Shown here: positions 19,670 to 31,099 of the stretch, piece after piece
How positions within the stretch are numbered: the first letter of the stretch is position 1
Layout: each line of letters opens with the position of its first letter
Origin: Plotosus lineatus
Taxonomy: Eukaryota; Chordata; Actinopteri; Siluriformes; Plotosidae
Reading direction: 5' to 3'
Length of the DNA stretch: 64,000 bases
Assembly: GCA_024760905.1 (NCBI GenBank)
Contig: CM045735.1
Coordinates: forward strand, 12,206,749-12,270,748
Made by a program: the position numbers and the translations under genes
Notes under the pieces: model-generated
What the model saw: the letters and a program-made list of their open reading frames with translations, nothing else
Database searches by the model: none
What the model was told of the DNA's origin: nothing

Positions 19670-19674
<5 letters not shown>
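19482..19674 (+). mobile_element. SINE-C, copy 2 (near-identical duplicate)
   Basis: Matches 19067-19258 except for GGATGAGGG in place of GGATAAGGG. The duplicated unit includes the neighbouring microsatellite, so this is a segmental tandem duplication of about 415 bp and not a second insertion. Confidence 0.88.
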
Positions 19675-19704
<30 letters not shown>

Positions 19705-20350
19705 GAAATGTTTTCAACACAACCAAGATTGCATACAAAAAGATGTTCAGGTGCTGCTTTATTAGCTTTCATGCCATAATAATTACATGAAATGGTTTTG
19801 TTTTTGAATCAATCTTCTCGTGTAGGTTTAATTGATTACACGGTTATGCGCTACACGAGCAGGCTTTTTCCGCTGGACCACACCTGAACTGGATTAGCAA
19901 GGTAAGACAACTCCCTTTGTACATTTTTTTGTTCATGGTCATTGAGTTGAATTTGTTTTTGTAAAAATCCCCCCTCCCAGTTTCAGAGGAAATCAAAGCA
20001 AAAACAAAAGTGAATTATCTTTTTTTTTCTGTTTTGAAACTTGAGGGGGGGGGGGGGGGGATTGAATGATGTATACTATACAAAAAAAAAACAAACAATT
20101 ATTTACAAATCTGCAAATTCTTAAAATATAGGGAATGAAGAAAAACTGCAAGCTTCAACAAAGTAAAATGCGACAATGTACTTAAACACAACAAAAATTC
20201 ATAAAAAAAATTGCAAACATTATACAGTGTATTGTGAAAATGTAATAAAAAATAAAAACAAACAATACCCTTAGAAACATTTACTCTTAAGTTGTCCATT
20301 AAGTCCTCATAACAACTTCTCAGTCCTTTGTGCATGTAAGACCTTGTATG
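19675..20350. other. (GT)n remnant and claudin gene 4 downstream DNA
   Basis: GT repeats run to 19700. After that the DNA is AT-rich with a G16 run near 20045. No element recognised. The last part must hold the 3' UTR of gene 4. Confidence 0.45.
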
Positions 20351-20353
20351 ACC

Positions 20354-21001
20354 TTAAACGTAGTCCTTATTGGAAGGTGGTGCAGAGGCCTCGGAGCGAG
20401 CAGGTTTATATGAGGCCATGTATCCTCCAGTGTCGTCCTCACGTGGGCAGCTGGAACACAGCAGAGCTCCTCCGATGATCAACAGGGCAGAAGCTCCCCA
20501 GCCGATGAACAGCGATGCTCCCAACTCCCTCTTCTGTGCGTTAATGGTCACTGTGCTGTAGAAGTTTCTGATAATAGTATGGGCGGTCCAGCACACAGGG
20601 ATCAGACACAATACCCCAGAAATGATGAAGATCACGCCCGCTGCTACAGCAACCTTCGACTTACTGTTCTCATTCTGTACACAGTTGGTACACTTTCCTC
20701 CAGCCATGGCCAGGAAGATGCCCAGGATGCCCACTATGATGGAGATGATTGTAAGAGCACGCGCAGCTTGGAGATCAGAGGTCAGGGCCAGCATGGAGTC
20801 ATACACCTTGCACTGCATCTGCCCTGTGCTCTGAACTACACAGTTCATCCATATACCTTCCCATGTTATCTGTGAAGTGACGATGTTGTTGCCGATAAAA
20901 GCTGAGACCCTCCACATAGGAAGAGCACAGACCACGATAACGCCGATCCAGCCAATGACACCCAGGGCAGCGCCCAGCATCTGTATCCCAGCCGATACCA
21001 T
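20354..21001 (-). CDS. cldn: Claudin, claudin-3/4 type (gene 4)
   Basis: A 215-residue claudin. The first loop has W30, GIW 49-51 (Ile in place of Leu), C54 and C64. K65-VYDSMLAL is kept. The second loop reads WTAHTIIRNFYSTVTINAQK, so the usual NP after the aromatic pair is replaced by ST. TM4 is followed by LLCSSCPRED, with a cysteine pair. The cytoplasmic tail is slightly longer, with a YKPARSEAS segment, and ends NKDYV, a PDZ ligand. ATG context is A at -3, G at +4. Single exon. An alternating GT/GC tract lies about 950 bp upstream. Confidence 0.96.
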   Translation of the reverse strand: MVSAGIQMLGAALGVIGWIGVIVVCALPMWRVSAFIGNNIVTSQITWEGIWMNCVVQSTGQMQCKVYDSMLALTSDLQAARALTIISIIVGILGIFLAMAGGKCTNCVQNENSKSKVAVAAGVIFIISGVLCLIPVCWTAHTIIRNFYSTVTINAQKRELGASLFIGWGASALLIIGGALLCSSCPREDDTGGYMASYKPARSEASAPPSNKDYV

Positions 21002-21525
21002 TTTGCTCGAGTTTTTCTGGCTTCTTCTTCTTCTTTTACTCGTCAGACTACTACAGCACTCTGTGGTCTTGGCAAGCTACTGACAAGTGCAGTCCAACTA
21101 GATACTATTAAAGTGTTGGCTGGGGGTGGGATTTGTGACATAAGCACTACCTCACAACCTGCTTTTCTGGTTTGATGGTTTTCCTTTATGTGTTGCTAAT
21201 ATGTAACTGTCTCCCATACGATTCTGACTCACCCACTAATGTCCTACCACCTTTCAACAGCATGTCGCCTTTTATAGTCACTTCCGTATTATTGCTGTAC
21301 TTCATCTATTCTGTTTACATCAGAAACTGAGACTATGAGTCACGGTATCAAATACTAAGATTAGACATTCTGTGCCCAGAAAATGATTTGCGGATTCTTT
21401 TGAAGATGAAGATCCCCAGACAAATTGGACTATTAGTTTTTGATCTTTATATTAATTATTCCAGAGAGAATATCTATGGAATCAAATATAATTCACTTGT
21501 GCTTTTCTATCAGACACTGGGAACT
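21002..21525. other. Upstream region of claudin gene 4
   Basis: No clear TATA box. A weak TTTAATA lies on the minus strand near 21111. A (TTC)n stretch at 21024-21036 sits in the presumed 5' UTR. Nothing else recognised. Confidence 0.4.
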
Positions 21526-21529
21526 ATTA

Positions 21530-21840
21530 GTAAAGCCGCTGCGTCACAGCTCGAAGGTTCCAGGTTTTAGTCCTGGGCTCAGTGTGGGCATTTCCATTTG
21601 AAGTTTGTATTTTCTTCCTATTGTTTGTATGGGTTACCTCCGGGTTTCCTCCCACGGTCCGAAGACATGCACATTAGGCTAACTGGTTGTTCCAAACTGC
21701 ACCTGGGTATAACAGTAAGTGTGGCTGGGTGTGTTTGTGTGTGTGTGTTCGCTCTGCATAGGATTGGCAGGTAGTTCAAGGTGTACCCTACCTTTTCCCC
21801 AAATCGGCTGATATAGGCTCCAGCCTCCTTATGACCCTTA
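21530..21840 (+). mobile_element. SINE-B with A2-like tail, degenerate
   Basis: Head near 21535-21580 (CGTCACAGCTCGAAGGTTCC), core GTTACCTCCGGGTTTCCTCC, then a GGCTCCAGCCTCCTTATGAC tail ending at the CA array. Confidence 0.65.
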
Positions 21841-21842
21841 TA

Positions 21843-21843
21843 A

Positions 21844-21882
<39 letters not shown>
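21843..21882. repeat. (CA)n microsatellite
   Basis: About 20 CA units. Confidence 0.95.
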
Positions 21883-21885
<3 letters not shown>

Positions 21886-21949
21886 CTAAATGCATGTATG
21901 GTAGGCAAACTGGCTGCTCCATATTGCTTCTAGATCTGAATGAAGGTAT

Positions 21950-21952
<3 letters not shown>

Positions 21953-21988
<36 letters not shown>

Positions 21989-22144
21989 CGCGCGTGTGTG
22001 TGCGTGCGTGTGTGCGTGCGTGGGTGCGTGTGTGTGTGTGCGTGTGCGTGTGTGGGCGCGCGTTTGTGCGTGCGCGCGTGTGTGTGTGTGTGGGGTGTGT
22101 GTGTGCACGCGCGTGCATGTGTGCGCGCGTGTGTGCGTGCGCGC

Positions 22145-22228
<84 letters not shown>
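21953..22228. repeat. Alternating GT/GC/CG tract of about 275 bp
   Basis: Almost strictly alternating purine-pyrimidine, with GTGTGT blocks broken by GCGCGCGT and CACGCGCG motifs. This composition favours left-handed Z-DNA. Overlapping cysteine/valine reading frames on both strands are artefacts. Confidence 0.95.
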
Positions 22229-22355
22229 TAGACTGTCCAGGGTCCAGGGTTCAGGGCCAGTTTGGAACTGGACATTCCAAAAATAAATGAATGAATGAAC
22301 AAATGAATAAATTTAGGTTTGTGTTTGTAAATGTAAAATTGTAATGCTAGTAATA

Positions 22356-22856
22356 CAGGGATCCCTCACTAGTTCGCGCTGCAATTCAGGTGGCTTCAGT
22401 GGATTGTATTTTTAAAATAAATAAATAAATAAATAAATATTAATCGAATTAAAAAAATAAGGAAATTAAGGAAAAATAGGGGAAAATGTTAAGAAAATGC
22501 ACAAATATGCAAAAAACCCTAAACAAACAAAAAACAACCCAAAATTTCCCATCAAACCTACTTACATTGTTGCATCTGTGTGTGCACGTGCATCTGCACA
22601 CGTATGTATGTGTGTCTTCTTCTTCTCATGCAATACCATCTGTATGTGTGTATTTATATTTCATTCACATCTTATGTTTTTTTAAATGTTTAATTGCAAT
22701 TATAAGCATTTATAGCATTTAATATGTATTTATTTATATTATATACACATATACATGTATGTATACGTCAGTGGGGGGGGTGATCATACTTCATGGATTT
22801 CGTTGGTCGCGTGGGAATCTCGGTCCCAATTAACCGCGGAAAGTGAGGGATCTCTG
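22356..22856 (-). mobile_element. TgA element
   Basis: Termini CAGGGATCCCTCACTAGTTC (22356) and GAAAGTGAGGGATCTCTG (22856), with TA on both sides. The interior carries the family blocks in reverse orientation. Confidence 0.82.
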
Positions 22857-24138
22857 TATTTAAAATTTTGTATTGTCATGGCAAATTGTATAGAATGTCC
22901 ATGTTTAATGTAATTCTGAACCGTTTTATATTTACAGCGACATGACAACAAAATTAACAGCCAGGAAAGACTGACGGTAAAATACAATAAAGCTGAGTTC
23001 ACACAGGAAGTGACAAGCAACCATGCAATGCCAACGATGTTTGCGAAGAGATGCGATTTTTCTGAGTGACGTAAAGTGGGTGGATATACAAATGTTACAC
23101 ATTTCAAACGCTTTGCGTACTTTTAAAGAAAGTCGAAGCATGTTCTGAAATAATAATGATAAATATAAAGCTTATTCTCTCAAACTTGTTTTGTGTTTTA
23201 GTTCTATCATTCATTGACATTAAAAAAATCACATATTTAATATTTACATTATAAAATACGAGTTCATGATGCAGAAATTAAAAAAAAAAAAAACTGGGGT
23301 GAGTTTCCAGTGATTTTCTTTTAAAACAAACCTATGGGAGCTGTGAGCTCAAAGGCATAAACATTCGGTAGAACTGAGTGTTTTTGTTTTTTCTCTATGT
23401 GTTGGTTAAAATGGGGGTGGGACAGAAGGAATATACCAGCCGACACCCAATCTGGTTAAACTGGTTTGGTGAAGATTAAACCTGAACGTTAAAATCTTTT
23501 GCCCACTCCTGACTGAAAGCCGACTTCTGAACACTAACTATACAGTGACCTTCTTTGTCCCACAGTTTCCAAACAAGTTACGAATGTAAATGGGTGTGGC
23601 CTTAGTGCACTGATGTTTAATTGTGGTATAAAACTTTCCAGAGCAAAGTATATTTATCTCTGTTGTTCCCCTGTATAGACTAAGGACAGAAGTTGGACCA
23701 TATAGAATTATTTGTACTGAAAAATGTCGTAAATACAAAAGCAATGGAAATGGTGTTTGTTGTTTATACACACACAATCCACTTAATCTTTCAGTAAGGA
23801 ATGTCAGACTGTTTACTCCCACCTCTGTGCTTAAGGGACAGGTTTTATTGGTTTCAAACGTTAAGAACACGAACAACTTGTTTATAGTGGAACTCCTGCA
23901 CATACTAGTAGCACCATAGTCATGATATATGGCTTGGATGGTTGATCCAATAAGGCTGCTGTAGAGTCCATGCTGAGATTGGCCTTTAAAAAAAATCACT
24001 AAAATGCATGGTGATGGGCAGCAATAAAAAGAAAAATTCATTTATTATTGCAGGTAAATAAATTCGAACACTGAAATCAGAAGTTTTACAGAACATGAAC
24101 TCATTAAATGGATAAAACTGATAAGAAATATAACTAAA
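22857..24138. other. No recognised feature
   Basis: Intergenic AT-rich DNA. A 167-residue minus-strand open frame at 23538-24041 has no domain or compositional feature I recognise, and I treat it as chance. Confidence 0.45.
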
Positions 24139-24308
24139 TACAGTAGGCCCTTGACTATTCGCGTTTGCACTCACGGTTTGAGTATTCGCGGACTGCCAAG
24201 CAACTGACACGCCACTCAAATTCAGCCAGTGGCTGTCCTCCTTCCTGCTGATTGGTTGAGATGATGTAACGGCCCTTCTTCCTCATTCGTGCTCAAGTTG
24301 TCAATGAG

Positions 24309-24351
<43 letters not shown>

Positions 24352-24385
24352 TGTGTGTTTTAATTACCAGTTAAGCTCTATGATA

Positions 24386-24641
24386 CCACCCCAGTGCGGC
24401 TAACTGGGTTATCAAAGGCGGGCCATGTCTCTCACTGTCTATGGTGTGAGGCATGTAAAAGAACCATTGCTGACTTTCGTAAAGAGTAGCTGCAAAGTCG
24501 TCAGCGTGTTTCTGTCCCTTGCTAAAAGGGTTGTGACAGGAAGGGCATCCAACGTAAAAACCTCTGCCAAATCAAACGTGCGAATCAAGATGATTCGCTG
24601 TGGCGACTCCCGAGTAAAAGGGAAAAAGCCGAAAGGAAGAC
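24386..24641 (+). mobile_element. SINE-A1, 5'-truncated
   Basis: Lacks the tRNA head. Starts at CCCAGTGCGGCTAACTGGG and ends with the LINE-a-like tail CGCTGTGGCGACTCCCGAGT ... GCCGAAAGGA. Confidence 0.8.
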
Positions 24642-25613
24642 ATTCCAGTACAGTACCTCAGTTAATGTTTATGCGTGAGATTTTATGTTCTGTAGCATGT
24701 TTAACAAATGATACCAAAAGGATAAACTTTACTACGCTTCATGTCCTTTTACATTGAACTTGGAGTGACATCTCCAAGATGGCGCTGCCTGGAGGGCGAC
24801 GTCGCGGAGTTCTCAGAGTCAAATTGTTTCTTTGTTCGTTTTAATTTGTTTTATTTGTTCTTTTGTTTGTTCATGTTTTGCACTATGCTCGTCTATGATG
24901 GGTCGGCCCTACTACAGCTATGAGATTGGAGTCTTCAACTCCTATCATGAGCTGATATGCTATGGTAGCTCAATGCTAGCCGCACCCCTGCCCAGGCGGA
25001 GCTTTCAGAGTCATGTTGTTTCTTTTGATTTGTTGTTTTGCACTATGCTGATCTATGACCGGTCGATCCTACTAAAGCTATGAGCAGCTTCAGCTTCGAG
25101 CAACTAAGCACGCAACAACTGCTATCATGAGCTAATATGCTATGGTAGCTCGATGCTAGCTGCACCCTGGCTAACAATAAGCCCAGGCGGAGTTCTCAGA
25201 GTCACCGGCGCTTGGTTAGCACTTCCGACCATACGGCTTGAAAATGTTCAGTCCCTGCGAAACAAGATGGACGAGCTTCACGCTCAGATTGCAGCGCAGA
25301 GAGATCTACAGGACTGCTCCATGCTGTGTTTCTGTGAAACATGGCTCGAGGAGAGTACACCCGACGAGGCGATTGCACCAACTGGCTACACAGCCTTCAT
25401 CCTCTGCGATCCCAAACGCCTGAGTCGTTGTTTGGCCCCTTCCCACCTGGGCTTTTTGTTAGCCGAGGTGTGGCTAGCATTGAGCTACCATAACATATTA
25501 GCTCATGAGAGGAGTTGAAGACTCCTATCTCATAGCTGTAGTAGGGCCGACCCTACATGCTACAGAACATAAAATCTCACGCATAAACATTAACTGAGGT
25601 ACTGTACTGGAAT
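24642..25613. repeat. Large inverted repeat around a LINE 5' end
   Basis: 24642-24700 is a perfect 59-bp inverted repeat of 25555-25613. 24900-24985 pairs with 25467-25552 with few mismatches. The spacer holds LINE 5' sequence in which a GGCGGAGTTCTCAGAGTCA-type module recurs near 24795, 24998 and 25187. Confidence 0.85.
25190..25440 (+). pseudogene. LINE endonuclease N-terminal fragment
   Basis: Plus-strand frame with LENVQSLRNKMDELHAQIAA, then DCSMLCFCETWLEESTPDEA and a GYTAF motif. This is the start of an AP-type endonuclease domain, with the ETWL catalytic-region glutamate, as in Rex1/L2-like LINEs. The frame then enters the inverted repeat, so the domain is cut off. Confidence 0.65.
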
Positions 25614-25957
25614 AATAATTGAAAAAAGACTTTAATACTAGTGCTTTACAACAATATATGCTGTATAATGTTTATATCTTATCATCAATAAATATGAGTA
25701 AAAATTGAAAATTTTTTCTTAATCATTACTACATTTTACTACATTAATACTGTATTAATGAGTAAGACTGTCTATAGAATGTGTTTAAGAAGCATATTTT
25801 AGTGCATGTAATAGATGCATAGTATTTTACTTCCGGTTGCTCATTCGCACATGTAATATGATACATGGGGTTTTACTTCCGGGTACAGAACTCGCAGAAT
25901 ATCTTCATTCGCAGGAGGGCCCGGAACCGAAACCCCGCGAATATCGAGGGCCTACTG

Positions 25958-26335
25958 TATTTACTTTTTCACTTGTATAGTGTATGCAATATCAGCAATA
26001 TTAAACAGGCTTCTTGCTATGAGTCTTTCATAAACTGTTAGTCTCCTGGGATTTTCAGGAACAATAGGTTTTCACAAAATGATGAGGAAAATAAAAAGCA
26101 TTCAGTGAGTGGCAATTGTTTAGCAAGTAAACATGAAAAAAAATTGGAGACGCTTTCAGAGAAGCATCTGAAAATACACAACTTTCTAAAACAAAAATAA
26201 TAGTTAGCCAACAAAGCAGGTCACATTGAGTTTGACTCTTTTCACCCAAGAATACTAATCAGAGGCAAGAGTGGGCCTAAATTCACCAAATCTAGGCATT
26301 TAATGATGGTTAACCCTTTAATGCCAGCAGGACTG
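25958..26335. other. No recognised feature
   Basis: Nothing beyond AT-rich DNA. Confidence 0.4.
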
Positions 26336-26339
26336 CACG

Positions 26340-26770
26340 GTCCTCTTTCAAAAATGCTAACTACAACTCAACTTACGAAAGCCCCAAAAAACCGAAAAAT
26401 CCAGGTTACAAAAAACTTTTTCATAAATTTTTGTCTCTGGATACGAAACAAGTTCACGTTACGAAAGCACCATCGCAAAAAATTCAAACAATGCATGAGT
26501 TGCTGTCGCATTGACTACGTTTCCCAACATCCCGCCCCGCTGGCCTCCCATTGGCTAGGATGGATGACGCAGCTCCCTCTCAGTGGCTATTATGGAGCTC
26601 CCATAATGCTTTTCGTGTAAAGGACAGAGTTACTGTCGTTTCATGAGTTTTTCAAGTGTGTTCATTGCAACTTTATCTTTAGTCTCAGGCTTTTAACCTT
26701 GCATAAACATTTGTAAGATTATAACTCTGCTAAGAAGACATGGTCAACACACACGCGCACACACAAGCGT

Positions 26771-26812
<42 letters not shown>

Positions 26813-27093
26813 GCATGATTCCCAGTGCAAGTGAAAAGAAGTTGGCTCATGGTATGCGGTTGAGTGATATCGCAAAGGAATACGGCCTAACTCGTCTACC
26901 ATCGGCACAATATTGACGCAGAAGGAGGCATTAAAAGGTATACTTTTATAATTTTTAAAGGGTTTAGGGGTAGTTTTGGGGGCCTTGGAACGAATCACAC
27001 GTTTTACATGTAAAATGCGGTTCAACTTACGAAAAATCCAGGTTATGAAAAAAGCTCTGGAACGGATTCATTTCGTAAGGTGAAGTACCACTG
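26340..27093 (+). mobile_element. TgB element, left end degraded
   Basis: The interior matches the TgB at 14337-15123 (CTGGCCTCCCATTGGCTAGG, TCTGCTAAGAAGACATGGTC, GCTCTGGAACGGATTCATTT). The right terminus GGTGAAGTACCACTG is at 27093. RLSDIAKEYGL near 26860-26892 is a remnant of the Tigger helix-turn-helix. A (CA)n array lies at 26773-26803. Confidence 0.75.
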
Positions 27094-27389
27094 TATTAGA
27101 CACATTGTATTCAGTGCCGCTCAAGTGTTTTATACTTGTTATGGTGTCACCTGCTGCAACACAACTTGGACCCACGTGCCTCAGTCAGCTGTGAGATGAA
27201 CTTGAGTGCACAGGATTGTGTTGTTCATGAATCCATGACAGTATTGTTTTGTCTGGGTACTGGGGGACTTTGAATTTGACAGCTCTTTTCTCTAACTCTG
27301 TTTTCTCCCCAACGGTGCAGGCTCTGGCTGAGGGGCGTGGCTGACCTACTCGGGCTGATTGCAGCAGCGCACACCTGATTCCACTACAC

Positions 27390-27620
27390 AAATCTACTCC
27401 TTATAAAGACGTTCACCTTGGTGCCAAAAGATTGTCCTGCATCAAGCAGTCGATACCCCGTGTTTCTCTCCGGCCCCTGGTTATAGATGTGTTCAGCCAG
27501 TTTTCCGTACCTCAGTCACCAATATTTATTATTTGTTATTTTCCCTTCGTCACCACCAGTGTTTGTGTAAAATAAATAATTCCTGTTGCACTGTACACCA
27601 TCTCCTGCATTTCTGGGTCC
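27390..27620 (+). repeat. 5' LTR, 3' part, matching the 3' LTR
   Basis: Shares with 32140-32405 the blocks AAATCTACTCC, CCCGTGTTTCTCTC, TTATTTGTTATTTTCCCTTC and AATAAAT...TTCCTGTTGCAC. About 240 bp upstream (27145-27390) has no counterpart in the 3' copy. The AATAAA in this block is the likely LTR polyadenylation signal. Confidence 0.75.
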
Positions 27621-28272
27621 AGCAGCGAGCCAAAGCACAACAGAATCTTCTGGCCAACTTGGACCCAGTGGAGTCTGTGCACCTCAAGCAAGCGTTGTCC
27701 AGCCAGGGACTCCTGTTGGGCCAACATGATACAACCCTCAACCTAGTATGGAATAACCTGCAACAATTGGCCACCAACGTGGCTTAGCTCGATGAAAGGA
27801 TGGGCTCCATGGCCACCCAGCTTTCCAACCAGACCCCTTCCACCAACCCCCTACCTTCTGTGCTGGTAGCAGCACCAGCCATGCTCACCACGCCCCATGA
27901 GCTGCACATCCCCACACCAGCGAGATATTCACGTACGATAGGTACATGTGCTCAGTTCCTCCACCGGTGCTTGCTTGGCTTCAGCAAACAGCTGCTCATG
28001 TCCACTACGGAGCAAGCTAACACTGCATTCATTATGAGGTTTCTCACCAATCAAGCCTTGTCTTGGGCGTTAACAGTTGCAACCCATACCCCAGATTTGT
28101 TCTCCCACTATGACCAATTCGTACTCGAGATGAAAAGTTTTTGATCACCCGGTCGGGGGAAGGGGGGCAGCTATTCCACATAAAACAAGGTACACCACCA
28201 GTATCAGAATATGCCATATCTTTTTGGATAGTAGCCATAGAAAGCGTCTGGAATGACTCTGCGCGCCTGTCT
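27600..28272 (+). pseudogene. gypsy gag relic, first part
   Basis: Frames 27533-27787 and 27800-28144 give gag-like sequence: SVHLKQALSSQGLLLGQHDT, then a proline-rich stretch, then TGTCAQFLHRCLLGFSKQLL and LTNQALSWALTVATHTPDLF. A stop at 27785-27787 and another near 28142 interrupt it. Confidence 0.7.
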
Positions 28273-28280
28273 TTTTAAAA

Positions 28281-28718
28281 CAGTGGTTCTTAACCTATGG
28301 GGAATTCCCCACTGGTGGTAAAAGGCGGAGTTGCCAAGTGGGGGAATGACCGGTCGCACAGAAGAACCACTGCTTCAAAATTTGTTGACTTACTATACAT
28401 GTAGATTCCACAGACCTAATATATCATAGTTAGCCTCTATTTTGTAACCTTTCATCCAATTGTAACCTTTCATTTTTATGGGCCAAATAAATTGAGAAAA
28501 AAAACAATGAATCCTTTCATATGTATTTTATTTCCATGTGATTATGCAAACAAAAATTAAGGGCTGTAAAATGGCACAAAAAAGCAAAGAGTATTTTTAC
28601 GTACTAAACACTGCATGGGTTAAAAACCGAATTTGTCAAAGACCGATGCTGTGGTGGGAAATGGAGAGTTGGCGCACTAAAAAGTGGAGAATTGGAGAAA
28701 AAAGGTTAAGAACCCCTG
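28281..28718. mobile_element. hAT MITE inside gag
   Basis: Termini CAGTGGTTCTTAACCT and AGGTTAAGAACCCCTG. A perfect 8-bp target duplication TTTTAAAA at 28273-28280 and 28719-28726. Removing it rejoins gag coding sequence, which shows it landed after the retrotransposon. Confidence 0.9.
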
Positions 28719-28726
28719 TTTTAAAA

Positions 28727-29150
28727 GGTCTGACCGATAGACTCAAAGACGAGCTAGCTGCGCGGGATGAGACAGCTACTCTCAAGGATCTAACTTCTCT
28801 AGCTATAAGACTGGACAATGGGTTGAGAGAGAGAGAGAGAGAGAGAGACAGGGAAAGATCCTGGGAAGAATCGGCTGGCTCCGTCATCCCATGTCCAAGT
28901 GGTCCCACTATTTCCAACACCACCCCCCACCTCATCCCAAATTTCCTTGGACTCCTTTCCATCAGGTTGAGGGGACCACCACAAGCCCATGTAGCTTGGT
29001 TGTGCCAAGCTGACACTGGGAGAAAGACAACGGCACCTGACCAACCACCTCTGTATCTGCTGTGCCGAGAAGGGTCATTATCCTGCCCAGTGTTCAGCGG
29101 TGCCATGTTTGCCAGGAAGGATAGTGCAGTGGTGAGCCGATTCTCCTCAA
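28727..29150 (+). pseudogene. gypsy gag relic, C-terminal part with zinc knuckle
   Basis: GLTDRLKDELAARDETATLK resumes gag after the MITE. A (GAGA)n expansion follows (28826-28851). A CCHC knuckle is encoded at 29052-29093 (C-x2-C-x4-H-x4-C, with GHYPAQC) in a different frame from the upstream part, so a frameshift lies between. Confidence 0.7.
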
Positions 29151-29199
29151 CTCCCTAGAAACACCTTCAGATTAAAGGTATGCTACACTCCACATAAAA

Positions 29200-30360
29200 A
29201 ACTTTGCCAGTTCAAGTTTTCATTGACTCAGGTTCCGATGACAAGTTGATTGACTTGGAGCTGGTTAACCTCCATCATCACACAATATATGAACTCAAAA
29301 CCCTAAAGAGTTGGTAAACATAGACGGACGATTCATTCATCGCATTAAGCATAAAACAGAGCCTGTCAAACTCAGCCCATCGGGCAACCGCCCACAAATA
29401 TCTGGAACTGTTCATAATTTCGGCCCCTCTCACTCCTGTCGTGTTGGGGTGGCCATGGTTACAAACCCATAATTCCTATATAGACTGGTTCACGCTCACA
29501 ATACGCAATTGGAGTGACTACTGCCACCAACACTGCTACTGTTCACTGTTCCTCCACAAGGTTCCCAGACCCCTGTCACCCCGCAGAAGATTGATTTGAC
29601 TGGCGTCCCTAGGGAGTATCATGACCTAAAAGAGGCGTTCAGTAAAGAATCCTTCCGCTGCCACTGCACCGGCCATATGACTGCTCGATTGAGTTGCTCC
29701 CCGGTTCCGCACTCCCCACTAAGAGATTATATATCCTCTCAAAACCTGAGATGGAGGCTATGGAAAGATGCATCACTGACACGTTGGCCACAAGCCTTTC
29801 CCGGCCCTCATCATCTCTGGTAGGCACGGGGTTTTTCTTTGTCAAAAAAGAAGGACAAAACTCTGAGACCCTGCATTGATTACACAGGACTCAACAGCAT
29901 CACAGGAAAAAAAAAACAAATAACGCCCTCCATCTCATTGACTCTGCCTTCACCTCTCTCCATGACACCACCATCTTCTCAAAATTAGATTTAAGAAATG
30001 CTTACCACCTAGTCTGGATTCAAAAGGGAGATGAATGGAAAACCACCTTTAACACACACCAGGGGTACTTTGAATACCTGGTGATGACTTTTGGTTTGAC
30101 TAACGGCCCTGTGGTTTTCCAAGCATTAGTTGTTCACAGAGACAGGCTGAAACAATTCGTGTTTGTTTACCTAGACGACATCCTGATCTTCTCCGAGGAT
30201 CACGACGAGCATGTTCACCACGTTAGGATGGTCCTTAAAAGACTCCTAGAGAATAAGTTATATGTTAAAGCTAAGAAATATGAGTTTCATATATCCACAG
30301 TTTCCTTTCTAGGTTACATTGTGGAAAGGGGGCAGTTAAAACCGGATTCGTAGAAGGTGA
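29200..30360 (+). pseudogene. gypsy protease and reverse transcriptase relic
   Basis: The protease active site DSG is encoded at 29225-29233 (FIDSGSDDKLID). The reverse-transcriptase palm is open at 30081-30353: [15 protein letters not shown], then YLDDILIF with the catalytic YLDD at 30168-30179, then KAKKYEFH and [15 protein letters not shown]. Several stops upstream show decay. Confidence 0.85.
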
Positions 30361-30960
30361 AAGCATGGCCAGTTCAAAAAACACACAAAAAGCTTCAAAG
30401 GTTTCTGGGGTTTGCAAACTTCTACAGGAGGTTCATACAGGACTATAGCTGCCTAGCAACTCCCCTCACGCAGCTAACATCACTCAAGACACCCTTCAAA
30501 TGATTCCCTAGTGCTCAGATGGCGTTTGACAAACTGAAAACCAGATTCATCAGCTCACCTGTACTGATCCACCCAGACCCCACATTGCAGTTCATGTTTG
30601 AAGTGGACACCTCAGATTTGGGAGTGGGGGATATCCTCTCCTAGAGCTCCCCTGCAGACCAGAAACTACACCCATGTGCATTCTTCTTCCATCACCTGCG
30701 GAATGAAATTATGATGTGGGGAACCGTGAGCTGCGGCTGGTTCTGGCGCTCCAAGAGTGGCAGTACTAGCTGGAAGTAGCTTCCCACCCCTTTATTGTCT
30801 GGATGGACCACATAAATCTGTCCTACCTCCGTTCGGCTTAGAGGTGGAACTCCCGGCAGGCACAATGGTCCTTCTATCTGTGGAGGTTCACTTTTACCCT
30901 CACGTACCATTCCGGCTCGCAAAATACCAAATCAGACGCTCTCTTTTGGCAGTACTCCCC
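30361..30960 (+). pseudogene. gypsy RNase H region relic
   Basis: The connection segment ([15 protein letters not shown] reading at 30400-30440) and [15 protein letters not shown] at 30598-30643 mark the start of RNase H. Frames are broken after that. Confidence 0.6.
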
Positions 30961-31099
30961 AGGGGAAGATACCACCACAGAAACCATATTTCCCACCTCC
31001 TGTTTACTCGGAGCTGCTCAGTGGGGGGTGGAGAGCCTGGTCCAGGATGCCCAACAGGGGGAACCAGAGCCCGAAGGGTGTCCCCAGGGACAATTATAT

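Larger units (their letters stand above)
24141..25957 (+). mobile_element. TgC element with nested LINE and SINE pieces
   Basis: Termini CAGTAGGCCCTTGACTATTC and CGCGAATATCGAGGGCCTACTG, with TA on both sides, mark a Tigger/pogo-like element. The body holds a T42 run (24309-24350), a SINE-A1 piece and a palindromic LINE-containing segment. Related partial copies occur at 47965-48870 and 53631-54190. Confidence 0.75.

Noticed and set aside
21786..22302. Overlapping His/Thr/Ala- and Cys/Val-rich frames on both strands
   Set aside because: Products of the alternating GT/GC tract.
23538..24041. 167-residue minus-strand open frame
   Set aside because: No recognisable domain, signal or context. 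AT-rich DNA easily gives frames of this size.
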